Positions 53,018-62,172 of a stretch of 64,000 nucleotides of DNA are shown here, piece by piece (within the stretch, counting starts at the first letter, position 1; every line of letters begins with the position of its first letter). Both the position numbers and the translations under genes were made by a program. Source of the DNA: Phycisphaeraceae bacterium (GTDB lineage Bacteria > Planctomycetota > Phycisphaerae > Phycisphaerales > UBA1924); contig JACKHA010000004.1 of the NCBI GenBank assembly GCA_020639215.1, forward strand, positions 1 through 64,000, in the 5' to 3' direction. Under the pieces are notes generated by a model, which made no database searches, was not told where the DNA came from, and saw only the letters and a list, made by a program, of their open reading frames with translations.

Positions 53018-54949
53018 TCACTCCTCATCCGTGTCCAGCACCGCCATGAACGCCTCCTGCGGGATGTCCACGCTCCCGATCGACTTCATCTTTTTCTTGC
53101 CTTCCTTCTGCTTCTCCAGCAGTTTCCGCTTGCGGCTCACGTCGCCGCCGTAGCACTTGGCCGTCACGTCCTTGCGGAAGGCGCGGATCGTCTCGCGCGC
53201 GATGATCTTGCCGCCGATCGCCGCCTGCAGCGGGATCTCGAACTGGTGGCGGTCGATCTGCTTGAGCAGTTTCTTGAGCAGGATCCGCCCGCGGAACGCC
53301 GCCCGGTCGCGGTGGCACAGCAGGCTCAGGGCCTCGACCGGCTCGTTGTTGATCAGGATGTCCACGCGGACGAGGTTGTCCTCGCGGTACTCGGTGATCT
53401 CGTAGTCCATCGTGCCGTAGCCGCTGGTCATGCCCTTGAGCTTGTCGTAGAAGTCGTAGATGATCTCGGCCAGCGGCACCTCGAAGGTGACCAGCTGGCG
53501 GTTCTCGCCGATGACGGTCTGGGTCTTGTAGAGACCGCGCCGATCCAGGCAGAGCTTCATCACGTCGCCCACGAACTCGTTGGGCACCATGATGTCGACG
53601 CGGCAGATCGGCTCGCGGATCGACTCGATCGTGCCCATGTCGGGCAGGTCGGCGGGGTTGTGGACCTCGAGTTCCTCGAGCTGCCCGCCCTTGCCCTTGA
53701 CGACGACCTTGTAGGACACGGTCGGGGCCGTCTGGACGAGTTCGAGATCGAACTCGCGCTCGAGGCGCTCCTGGATGATGTCCATGTGCAGCAGGCCTAG
53801 GAACCCGCAGCGGAAGCCGAAGCCAAGGGCCGTCGAGTGCACCGCCTGGAACGTGAACGACGAGTCGTTCAGCGCCAGTTTCTCGATCGCTTCGCGCATC
53901 TCCTCGAAGTTCGGGCCCTTCGACTCGCCCGTGGTCGCGGGGTAGAAGTCGCAGTAGACCATCTGGCGCGGCGGCTGGTAGCCCGAGAGCGGCTCGGCGG
54001 CCGGGCTGTTCTCCAGTGTGATGGTGTCGCCGACGCGGACGTCGCCGAGGGTCTTCATCGTGGCGACGAGGTAACCGGTCTCGCCCTCGTGCAGCGAGTC
54101 GACCTTGACGGGCTTGGGCGTGTACTTGCCCAGTTCGGTGACGATGTGCGTGCGCCCAAGGCCCATCATGCGGATCTTGTCGCCGTGGCGCAGGACGCCG
54201 TCGAACACACGGACATAGACGATCACGCCGCGGTAGTCGTCGTAGACCGCGTCGAAGATCAGGGCGCGCGTCTGCTTGATCTTGGTCTCGCGCGGCGGGG
54301 GGAGGCGCTCGATGATGGCCGCCAGCAGTTCCGGGATGCCCTGGCCCGTCTTGGCCGAGACGGTCAGGCAGTCGAAGGGATCGAAGCCCAGGGCGGCCTC
54401 GAGTTCCTCGGCGACCTCGTCCGGACGGGCGGCCGGCAGATCGATCTTGTTGATGACGGGGATGATCGCCAGGTCCTCGTTGATCGCGAGGTACGCGTTC
54501 ACGATGGTCTGGGCCTGCACGCCCTGAGTGGAATCGACGATGAGCAGGGCGCCCTCACACGCCTTGAGGGCGCGGCTGACCTCGTAGGTGAAGTCGACGT
54601 GCCCCGGCGTGTCGATGAAGTTGAGCATGTAGAGCTCGGAGCCGTGGGTCTTGATCCCCTCGCCCCCGGAGCCGACGGTGTCCGGATTGGTGTCGCGCGC
54701 CGCGGCGTCGCTCTCGAGCTCGTCGGCCTTCTCGCCGGGCGTGTGGTGGTGCATCACGGTGACGGCCGAGGCCTTGATCGTGATGCCGCGCTCGCGCTCG
54801 AGGTCCATCGAGTCGAGAAGCTGCTCCTTTGCCTCGCGCGCGGAGACGGCGTTGGTGGCCTGGAGCAAGCGATCGGCCAGGGTGCTCTTGCCGTGGTCGA
54901 TGTGGGCGATGATCGAGAAGTTGCGGATGTTGGAGCGTGGGAAGGGCAT
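53018..54949 (-). CDS. lepA: Elongation factor 4 (LepA) with a switch-region insertion
   Basis: 643 residues; the usual length is about 600. Ribosome-associated GTPase. G1 AHIDHGKST (15-23), G3 DTPGH, G4 NKID and the C-terminal family end (RRKLLEKQKEGKKKMKSIGSVDIPQEAFMAVL) are intact. An extra stretch of about 33 residues (66-104, HHTPGEKADELESDAAARD...GSELYML) lies just before the DTPGH switch, in the loop that is short in E. coli. All other domains, including GLLHMDIIQERLEREF, match. GGAAGGGC is near the ATG at 54949, though it overlaps it, and a stronger site is not seen. It stands alone. Confidence 0.95.
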   Translation of the reverse strand: MPFPRSNIRNFSIIAHIDHGKSTLADRLLQATNAVSAREAKEQLLDSMDLERERGITIKASAVTVMHHHTPGEKADELESDAAARDTNPDTVGSGGEGIKTHGSELYMLNFIDTPGHVDFTYEVSRALKACEGALLIVDSTQGVQAQTIVNAYLAINEDLAIIPVINKIDLPAARPDEVAEELEAALGFDPFDCLTVSAKTGQGIPELLAAIIERLPPPRETKIKQTRALIFDAVYDDYRGVIVYVRVFDGVLRHGDKIRMMGLGRTHIVTELGKYTPKPVKVDSLHEGETGYLVATMKTLGDVRVGDTITLENSPAAEPLSGYQPPRQMVYCDFYPATTGESKGPNFEEMREAIEKLALNDSSFTFQAVHSTALGFGFRCGFLGLLHMDIIQERLEREFDLELVQTAPTVSYKVVVKGKGGQLEELEVHNPADLPDMGTIESIREPICRVDIMVPNEFVGDVMKLCLDRRGLYKTQTVIGENRQLVTFEVPLAEIIYDFYDKLKGMTSGYGTMDYEITEYREDNLVRVDILINNEPVEALSLLCHRDRAAFRGRILLKKLLKQIDRHQFEIPLQAAIGGKIIARETIRAFRKDVTAKCYGGDVSRKRKLLEKQKEGKKKMKSIGSVDIPQEAFMAVLDTDEE

Positions 54950-55246
54950 GGTTTGGTGTGCTCGGCGTCTGCGGGGGCGATTCCGGGACGGGCCGGGCGC
55001 GAGAGCCGCGCCGCCGCGTGGGGCGGGTTTCCCCGCGCGGGCCGGTGGCGTGACGCCGGGGCGTCCGCCCGCGCGTGCTGGCCTTCCAGGAGGCGAATCG
55101 TACGCCCGGGACCGTGGCGAATCGTGGGTTTGTGGCGGAGCGGTGTGCCGCGCCACGAGCCGTCCGACGGCGCGCCGGACGGGTCGGACGCGGCGCGTTA
55201 GGCTGGCGTCCGATCGGGGTCGGACGGCTCCGGCGGAGGCCTCGAC

Positions 55247-56029
55247 GTGGACCGAACCCCGGCGTTCTATCGCGAACTCCTCGGCGTCGCGGGGCTGATG
55301 GACGCCTCCAGCGCGATCCCCGCGATCTACCGGGTCGAGGACGCCCTCGCGGACGGGCGGGCATCGGCGTGGATGCTGCGACGCCTTCGCGAGCATCCGC
55401 CGACCGCGGCGATGATCCGCGAGCGGTACCTCCGCGCCGAGCCGGTGCCCCTGGACCGCCTGCGAACCCTGGACGAGGGCACGCTCGGGCGGGCGATCGC
55501 GCGCCACGTCGAGGACAACGGGCTCGTGGCAGAGTACTACGAGGCGGTCGAGGTCCGCGACGACCTGACATACGTGTTGGCCAGGGTGCGGGAGTGCCAC
55601 GACGTGTGGCACGCGGTGCTGGGGTTCGCGCCGACCTTCGTGGGCGAGACCGGCCAGAAGGCGTTCGAGATGGCCCAGCTCAACCGCCCGATCGCGGGCG
55701 TCGTGGTCGCGACCGCGATCCTGCGGTACGCCGTCGGGAATCCGGACCAGCAGGCGGCGCTGGTGGCGGCCGTGGCCGAGGGGCACGCGATGGGCCTGCG
55801 GGCCGGGCCGCTGTTGGCCGAACGCTGGGAAGACGCGTGGGACGAGCCGCTCGCCTCGGTGCGCGAGCGTCTGAACATCCCGATCGAGGGTGCGCGGCAC
55901 TCGGGGTGGGACGACCCCACCGGCATCCACCCCGCGGCCGTCGTGGGGGGTGCGGGACGAGGCGGGGCCAGACCGCGGCGATCAGATCCTTCCGCCGGCA
56001 CGATCGAGGCCAAGGCGGACCAAGCGTGA
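55247..56029 (+). CDS. COQ4-like quinone biosynthesis protein
   Basis: 260 residues from a GTG with GGAGG 7 bases upstream. COQ4 removes C1 and hydroxylates it in ubiquinone synthesis. The metal motif H118-D-x2-H122-x11-E134 is in ECHDVWHAVLGFAPTFVGE, exactly as in COQ4. Other family parts: PAIYRVEDALADGRASAWMLRRLREHPPTAAMIRERYL and VEDNGLVAEYYEAVEVRDDLTYVLARVRE. The Pro/Gly-rich C-terminal 45 residues are variable. It is followed after 63 bases by an FAD monooxygenase of the UbiH/Coq6 style, suggesting a two-gene quinone-modification unit. Confidence 0.82.
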   Translation: MDRTPAFYRELLGVAGLMDASSAIPAIYRVEDALADGRASAWMLRRLREHPPTAAMIRERYLRAEPVPLDRLRTLDEGTLGRAIARHVEDNGLVAEYYEAVEVRDDLTYVLARVRECHDVWHAVLGFAPTFVGETGQKAFEMAQLNRPIAGVVVATAILRYAVGNPDQQAALVAAVAEGHAMGLRAGPLLAERWEDAWDEPLASVRERLNIPIEGARHSGWDDPTGIHPAAVVGGAGRGGARPRRSDPSAGTIEAKADQA

Positions 56030-56092
56030 GTGTGAATCCACGGGTCTTCCACTTGTCCACACGCGGCACACGCGCGGGTACCCTCGCAACCG

Positions 56093-57418
56093 GTGGACCC
56101 GACGCTGGACATCGCGGTGGTTGGCGCCGGCATCGGCGGGCTGGCGGCGGCGGGCCTGCTCGCGTCGCAGGGGCATCGGGTGCGAGTCTTCGAGCAATCG
56201 CCGACACCCGGGCCGCGCGGGGCCGGGCTGCTGCTGCAGCCGACCGGGCAGTTCGTGCTCGGGCGACTGGGTCTGGGCGAGACACTGCGATCGCTCGCGG
56301 CCCCGGTGCACCGCCTGGAGGGGCGGAACCACCGCGGGCGAACCATCATGAACCTGGCGTACGCCGATCTTGCCGGGCGGAACGAGCCGGGCGGTTCACG
56401 CCGCGCGCCCCACGGATACGGCGTGCACCGCGGGGCCCTGTTCACGATGTTGCTGGAGCGAGCCGAGCGGGCCGGGGCCGCGATCGTGCCCGACACACGG
56501 ATCGACGCCATCGAACGCGATGCGACCGACAACCATTACTGGCGGTTGCTGGCGTCGGCCGGTGCGACCGGCGCGGGCGATCGGTCGGAGCGCCTCGACG
56601 GGCGGTTCGACCTGGCCATCGTCGCCGACGGGTCGCGTTCGGTCCTGCGCGAGCGCCTGTGCCCCACGTGCCGCGCCAAGCCATATCCGTGGGGCGCGCT
56701 GTGGTTCGTCGCGGAGGACCGAACCGGGGCCTTTGAGGGTGCGCTGCGGCAGGTGTATCGATCGACCACCTCGATGGTCGGCTGGCTCCCGACCGGGCTC
56801 GCGGCCGCCGACGGCGAGAGGACGGTCAGCGTCTTCTGGTCCGCGCCCGCACGCACACTCGAGGTGATTCGCGCGGGTGACATCGACGCCTGGCGACGCG
56901 GCGTGCTCGATCTCGCGCCCGAGTTAACGCCGCTCGTCGCCCAGATCGACAGCCCGGAATCGCTCATCCCCGCCACCTACATGGATGTGGACGCCACGCT
57001 CAGCCCGCGCCCGGGCATCGTGCTGCTGGGCGACGCGGCCCACGCCATGAGCCCGCAACTCGGCCAGGGCGCCAACCTGGCCCTTCTCGACGCGTGGGCT
57101 CTCGCACGCTCGCTCGACGCGAGCCTGCGTGTGGCCCCGGTGCCGGTGGCGATGGCCGCGATCCACAAGACGCTGGGCAGGTCGCGCCGGGGCCAGGTGC
57201 GGTTCTATCAGCGGGCGTCGCGCTGGATGACGCCGTGGTTCCAGTCCGGGCTGACCCCGCTTTCCTGGCCGCGCGACTTCCTGATGGGCCCGCTGTGCCG
57301 CGCGCCGCTGCTGCGTCGCCAGATGCTGCTGAGTCTGGCGGGGGTCAAGACTGGGCTGCTGCGATCGATGGTCGTGCCCGACGGGGCCGCCCAACCCCCG
57401 CCTACCCGCGCGCCCTAA
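56093..57418 (+). CDS. FAD-dependent aromatic-type monooxygenase (UbiH/COQ6-like)
   Basis: 441 residues from a GTG at 56093; the ribosome site is weak. The FAD-binding P-loop GAGIGG (11-16) is in DIAVVGAGIGGLAAAGLLASQGHRVRVFEQ. The DG motif is FDLAIVADGSRSVLRERL. The GD motif is RPGIVLLGDAAHAMSPQLGQGANLALLDAWAL. This is class A flavoprotein hydroxylase architecture of the usual length. The substrate is not proven; its pairing with the COQ4-like gene points to a quinone ring. It ends convergently with the next gene by a 17-base overlap. The last 15 residues are Pro-rich. Confidence 0.85.
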   Translation: MDPTLDIAVVGAGIGGLAAAGLLASQGHRVRVFEQSPTPGPRGAGLLLQPTGQFVLGRLGLGETLRSLAAPVHRLEGRNHRGRTIMNLAYADLAGRNEPGGSRRAPHGYGVHRGALFTMLLERAERAGAAIVPDTRIDAIERDATDNHYWRLLASAGATGAGDRSERLDGRFDLAIVADGSRSVLRERLCPTCRAKPYPWGALWFVAEDRTGAFEGALRQVYRSTTSMVGWLPTGLAAADGERTVSVFWSAPARTLEVIRAGDIDAWRRGVLDLAPELTPLVAQIDSPESLIPATYMDVDATLSPRPGIVLLGDAAHAMSPQLGQGANLALLDAWALARSLDASLRVAPVPVAMAAIHKTLGRSRRGQVRFYQRASRWMTPWFQSGLTPLSWPRDFLMGPLCRAPLLRRQMLLSLAGVKTGLLRSMVVPDGAAQPPPTRAP

Positions 57419-58763
57419 CCGCGCACCGTTGCTCGGCCGCGCCGAGCGCCTCGCCAAGCCTCCTCGCGTGCCCCTCCCACGAGTTGGCGGCGATGAACGC
57501 ATCGACCGCCGGTGACTCGCTCGCCAGCACGCGGGCCTCCCGCCCCAGCCCGGCCGCCAGCGCCCCGCGAAGTTCCCCATCGGCGGGACGGTCGAGGATC
57601 CGGAGCGCGCCCGCCCGCACGAGCCCGCGCATCGCGTGCCGATCCGGCGCCATCGGGTTGATGTGGACCACCGGACGCCGGGCCGCCACGAACTCGTAGA
57701 GCTTGGTCGACGTCCCGTGCGACCCGGCCCGGTGCGGGCTCAGGGAGGTCACCAGCAGGTCGGCCCCGACGATCTGGCGCTTCGCCTCGTCGTGGCGCAG
57801 GTTGCCCGTGAACACCACGCGATCCGCCAGGATCGACTCGATCTGGTCGCGTGTCGCCGGCGGGATTCCAACGAACCGCAGCTCAATGTCCAGCGGACTT
57901 GCCTCGCGATCGACCAGCGACCGCACCGCCAGCGCCAGGCGCACCGCCTCCTCGTGGCCGACCGACCCGACCACCCGCACGCCAAGGCGCCCCCGGCCGG
58001 TCGGTTCGCCAACGACGCGCCCCGCGACGAGATCCTCGGGGCACATCGGCTCGAGCAGGTGCAGGCGATCCCTCTGCAGCGGGAACCGCCGGTGCATCCA
58101 GCGGGCGTGCATGGCATTCAGGAGCGTGACGGCGTCGGCGGCCTCGAGGCAGGCGGCTTCGAACGCCCGGTACGCCCTCGTCCGGACCGCCGCCGCTCCG
58201 AACGGGCCGTAACGCGAGTCCATGACCATCGGGTCGCGGAAGTCCGCCAGCCACGGGATCGCCGCCCGACGCGGATCGAGTCCGACGACGTGGACCGAGT
58301 GCGGCGGCGAGGACGTGACCAGCGCCTCGGCGCCGCACTCCTGCCCCAGACGCCCAATCCGCCCCACCCTCGACCGCCAGAACGCCACAGCCGCGTCCGG
58401 GACAAACGCCACCCGCGCCATCGCCGAACGGCCCACGGCCCGCTTGGCCAGCGTGGCGAGTGCGCCGCGCGGGACCGCGCCGTTGTGCTTGATCTCGACC
58501 CCCCGATCGCCCCGTCGCTTGGCCGCCTCGTCGCGCTGGGCCTGCGTCAGGCCCGCCCACGGCCCATCCAGGTACACCACGTCGCACGCCGGGGACACGT
58601 GCTCGTCGAGCAACGCCCTGGTTGCCGTGCCCCCGTACCAGCGGCACGCGATCGTCGGTTTCCAGCCCAGCCCAGGCAGCATCCGTGCCCAGTTCGACGC
58701 CCGCACCGACCCCACCCCCGCGTGCGGGAAGAACGTGGTCGTGACCAAGAGAAGCGGACGCAT
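57402..58763 (-). CDS. GT4-like glycosyltransferase
   Basis: 453 residues from the ATG at 58763; upstream in-frame sequence is not coding. The N-terminal acceptor domain starts MRPLLLVTTTFFPHAGVGSVRASNWARMLPGLGWKPTIAC, with ALVTSSPPHSVHVVGLD and IPWLADFRDPMVMDSRYGPFG. The donor domain includes VRVVGSVGHEEA, LRFVGIPPATRDQI, VVFTGNLRHDEAKRQIVGADLLVTSLSP and STKLYEFVAARRPVVHINP. The frame is that of exopolysaccharide GT4/GT-like enzymes; the sugar and acceptor are unknown. It converges with the FAD monooxygenase, so the two stop regions overlap by 17 bases. Confidence 0.75.
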   Translation of the reverse strand: MRPLLLVTTTFFPHAGVGSVRASNWARMLPGLGWKPTIACRWYGGTATRALLDEHVSPACDVVYLDGPWAGLTQAQRDEAAKRRGDRGVEIKHNGAVPRGALATLAKRAVGRSAMARVAFVPDAAVAFWRSRVGRIGRLGQECGAEALVTSSPPHSVHVVGLDPRRAAIPWLADFRDPMVMDSRYGPFGAAAVRTRAYRAFEAACLEAADAVTLLNAMHARWMHRRFPLQRDRLHLLEPMCPEDLVAGRVVGEPTGRGRLGVRVVGSVGHEEAVRLALAVRSLVDREASPLDIELRFVGIPPATRDQIESILADRVVFTGNLRHDEAKRQIVGADLLVTSLSPHRAGSHGTSTKLYEFVAARRPVVHINPMAPDRHAMRGLVRAGALRILDRPADGELRGALAAGLGREARVLASESPAVDAFIAANSWEGHARRLGEALGAAEQRCAVRARG

Positions 58764-59236
58764 GACGCCGTGGGCCTCCGGGGCCTGTCGCTCGCGCGCG
58801 GTTGGCCCGAACCCCGAACCATCGACCGGGCTCACGGACGCATGGGGAACACCTGTCGGCGATGGTCGGCCCGCGACGCCAGCATCGTCGCAGGCGACAG
58901 GCGCGCTTGAGAGCCGATCGCCCTTGCCACCAGTCCGAGAACAACCCGAGCGCGCCCCCGCGCGCCAAGCGCGACTTCCCGACACGCCGCGCCCGCTCCG
59001 CCCCCGGGGCGCAAGCCCCCGCACCCCCCGTGCCTTGCGCCCCGTGATCCCCAAATCCCCAACATGCCAACAGCCCCTACTCCGACGACGACTGGATCTC
59101 TCTTCTATCTCTTGAAACCCGGGACCCCCGCCCGTCGGTCGTCTGCGTCCCGCCCTGTCGCCATCGTGCCCCGCCCCGCGCGATCGCCCCGCCAGAGCGT
59201 GCCCGCTCTCCCCCACCGCTCGCTAGAGTTCGCCCC
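58764..59236. other. Gene-free stretch upstream of trpS
   Basis: 473 bases between two divergent genes. No open frame has a ribosome site or a recognisable family, and no RNA gene, terminator or repeat is convincing. It must contain the promoters of both flanking genes, but I could not place them. Confidence 0.5.
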
Positions 59237-60316
59237 ATGCCCGCCCCAGATTCCAGCCCCCGCCCCCGCATCCTCACCGGCGACACCCCCACCGGACGCA
59301 TGCACCTGGGCCACTTCGTCGGCTCGCTCGAGAACCGCCTGCGCCTGCAGGACCAGTACGAGTGCTACTTCCTCATCGCCAACATGCACGCCTTCACCAC
59401 CCGGGCCGAGAAGCCGGGCGAGATCCGCGAGAGCACCTTCGAGATCCTCCGCGACTGGCTGGCCGTCGGAATGGACCCCCAGCGCTCGACCTTCGTCCTG
59501 CAGACGGAAGTCCCGGCCATCGCCGAGCTCTCGTGGTTCTTCTCGATGCTCATCCCGTTCAACCGCGTGCTGCGGAACCCCACGCTCAAGACCGAGATCG
59601 AGTCGAAGAACCTGGGCGACCAGTACCCCTTCGGCTTCCCGCTCTACGCCGTCGGCCAGTGCGCCGACATCCTGGCCTTCCGCCCCGAACTCGTGCCCGT
59701 CGGCGAGGACCAGGTCGCCCACATCGAGATGTGCCGCGAGGTCGCGCGACGCTTCAACCAGGTCTACGCCGGCGTTGACCCCCACACCGAGGACGACGAC
59801 TACCCCGCGGCCGGGGCCATCTGGCCCATCCCCAAAGCCCTGATCGGGCGCGTCGGACGCCTCGTCGGCACCGACGGCAAGCAGAAGATGAGCAAGTCGC
59901 TCGGCAACGCCATCTACCTCTCCGACTCGCCGAAAGAGGTCAAGAAGAAGGTCGCCCAGATCTTCACCGGGCGACAGAGCCTCACCGAGCCGGGCGACAC
60001 CTCCAACGCCCTGTTCCAGTACGTCCGCTGCTTCATCCGCGACGAGGCCCGCGTCGCCGAACTCGAGGACCGCTACAGCCGCGGCGACAACATCGGCGAC
60101 GGGCACGTCAAGGCCGAGGTCGCCGACGCGATCAACGCGATGCTCGAGCCCATCCGGGCCCGGCGCGCCGAGTACGAAACCCCCGACGGCGAGGCCCGCC
60201 TGACCGAGATCATCCGCGACGGCACCCGACGCGCCAACGAGATCGCCGAGGAGACGCTGTACCTGGCGAAGGACAAGATGGGGCTGGGATTCGGGAAGCG
60301 CCGGCTGGGGCTCTGA
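59237..60316 (+). CDS. trpS: Tryptophanyl-tRNA synthetase
   Basis: 359 residues. Charges tRNA-Trp. Class I motifs: ILTGDTPTGRMHLGHFVGSLENRL (HIGH-equivalent GHFVG), and KMSKS in GTDGKQKMSKSLGNAIYL. Also seen are QSTFVLQTEV-like strand RSTFVLQTEVPAIAELSWFFSMLIPFNRVLRNPTLKTE and VPVGEDQVAHIEMCREVARRFN. The length is slightly above the usual 330. No ribosome site is evident. It is followed on the opposite strand by a tRNA gene. Confidence 0.95.
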   Translation: MPAPDSSPRPRILTGDTPTGRMHLGHFVGSLENRLRLQDQYECYFLIANMHAFTTRAEKPGEIRESTFEILRDWLAVGMDPQRSTFVLQTEVPAIAELSWFFSMLIPFNRVLRNPTLKTEIESKNLGDQYPFGFPLYAVGQCADILAFRPELVPVGEDQVAHIEMCREVARRFNQVYAGVDPHTEDDDYPAAGAIWPIPKALIGRVGRLVGTDGKQKMSKSLGNAIYLSDSPKEVKKKVAQIFTGRQSLTEPGDTSNALFQYVRCFIRDEARVAELEDRYSRGDNIGDGHVKAEVADAINAMLEPIRARRAEYETPDGEARLTEIIRDGTRRANEIAEETLYLAKDKMGLGFGKRRLGL

Positions 60317-60369
60317 GTTCGCGCTTTGCAGCGCGTTCAAGCCAGGCTTCGACCACCGCCCTCGCCAAG

Positions 60370-60443
60370 CACCCGGGACACGATTCGAACGTGCGACCTG
60401 CGCTTTAGGAAAGCGCTGCTCTATCCAGCTGAGCTACCCGGGC
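60370..60443 (-). tRNA. tRNA-Arg (anticodon CCU)
   Basis: 74 bases that fold into a cloverleaf: acceptor GCCCGGG/CCCGGGT with one G-U pair, D-stem GCTC/GAGC, anticodon stem GCGCT/AGCGC around loop TTCCTAA (CCT reads AGG), T-stem GCACG/CGTGT with loop TTCGAAT, discriminator G. The 3' CCA is not encoded. It lies between trpS and the beta-helix gene, with no tRNA neighbours. Confidence 0.95.
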
Positions 60444-60620
60444 ACGCGCGGATCGTACGCGCCGGGCCCGGAGCGAACCCCGCGCCCGCCCCGCCGCCGC
60501 TCGCCCTCGCCGCCCCCACACCCCCGCCCCGCTCGGCACCCGTTCGCACGCAGATTCCCTTGTGCGGTCCCCCCCTTGCCCGGTAGATTCGTGCGTTGGT
60601 CCTTACCTAGGGGGTTTCCA

Positions 60621-62003
60621 ATGAACAATCGTCGGTCCGGTCTGGTCGTGGCGGCGTCGCTGCTGGTGGGCATCACGGGGCTGATCGTGGCCGTGGCCGG
60701 CCCGATCGACCCGCCCCCCGGCCCGGTCGGCTCAACCAACAAGCCGCTGGCGGACATCGAGCCTCGGACCGCGATCAACGCGACCAACACGCCCGGCGGC
60801 TCATTCAGCCTGTTCAGGATCACCCAGCCCGGGTCGTACTACCTGACGGGCAACATCACCGGCGTGTCGGGCCGCCACGGGATCGAGATCGTCGCCAGCG
60901 GCGTGACGGTCGACCTGTGCGGGTTCGACCTGGTCGGTGTCGCTGGCTCGCTCGACGGCGTCACGGCCGCCGGTTCCAACCTGGACTCCCTCTCCGTGCT
61001 GAACGGATCGGTCCGCAACTGGGGGCAGGAAGGCGTCGACCTCGGGCGATCCGACATCGTGGGCGGTCGTGTGCAAGGCGTCACCGCTCGCGACAACGGG
61101 AGCCACGGCATCGTCGTCGAGTCCGGCGTGACGGTCTCCGAGTGCGGGGCGCACTCCAACGGCGCCGACGGATTCAATGCCGGGTTCGGCAGCACGCTGG
61201 CCAACTGCGCCGCGCGAGGCAACACCGCCAACGGCTTCAATGTCGCCGCCGGATGCGTCGTCACCGCCTGCAGTGCGGCAGAGAACCGGGCCAACGGCTT
61301 CAACGCCGCGTCCAACTGCACGCTGAGCAACTGCAACGCCCAGACCAACACGCTCAACGGCTTCAAGGCCGACGACGCGTGCGTCATCACATCCTGCACC
61401 GCCTAGGGCAACCTCGCGTTCGGCTTCGAAGCCGAGGCGGCGAACACCATCACAAACTGCACATCAAATGGGAACTCGAGCATGGGCTTCTTGGTCGGTT
61501 CCTCCTGCACTGTGCAATCCTGTAGCGCCAACGCCAACACGAGCAACGGATTCTCACTTTCCCGGAGCAGTATTCAGGGGTGCACCGCGAGGTCCAACTT
61601 GGGGTCTGGCTTTGCTGTCTCAGAAAGCCGGATTTCCGACTGTGTGGCGCATGGTAACAGCGGTAGTGGGATTTTCACTTTCTTCGACGACAACGTGGTC
61701 CTGAACAACCTGTGCGGTTCAAACGCTTTCAGCGGGATCTATGTGCATTCCCGGCGGAACCTTATCGACGGCAACCAATGTATCCGGAACGGCCGTGGCA
61801 TCACCTGCGATGATGCCGTCAACACGATCATCCGGAACATCTGCCACATGAACACGACCCTCAATCGGAGTATTAGCGCCTCATCGGCCAGGTATGGCCC
61901 GATCATAAACATCGTGAGCGGCAGCGGGCCTTCGGTCAGCGGCGATGGCCCGGCCGCCTCGTCCATGACGACGGCCGATCCGTACGCGAACTTCGCTCGA
62001 TGA
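60621..62003 (+). pseudogene. Right-handed beta-helix protein interrupted by one amber codon
   Basis: Exported protein of 461 codons in one frame with a single TAG at 61404-61406. Up to the stop it is 261 residues: a signal sequence (SGLVVAASLLVGITGLIVAVAG), then SYYLTGNITGVSGRHGIEIVASGVTVDLCGFDLVG, then repeats such as CGAHSNGADGFNAGFGST, CAARGNTANGFNVAAGC and CSAAENRANGFNAASNC. After the stop the same frame continues the same coil pattern (GNLAFGFEAEAA, CTSNGNSSMGF, CTARSNLGSGFAV) to 62003. The stop takes the place of a residue that is Arg, Ala or Gln in other coils, so one C-to-T change in a CAG codon would explain it. Start: ATG at 60621 after AGGGGG. Alternatives are readthrough or a sequencing error. 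Confidence 0.82.
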
Positions 62004-62172
62004 GTGGGCCGGCGTGGTTTCTGCGGGCCCGCCGGCAGCCCGAGCGAAACCCCCACGCTTCTCCGGAACGGCCTCCAACCCCAAGGGCCTAGGGAATGAT
62101 CCGGGTGCTCCACGAACAGACCGCCCACCCCGCCCATTGAATCGCACGCCTCGTCCTGAGAGGATGACCACC

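Noticed and set aside
58764..59236. A possible small gene in the gap before trpS
   Set aside because: All frames are Pro/Ala/Arg-biased and lack a start with a ribosome site; no family pattern.
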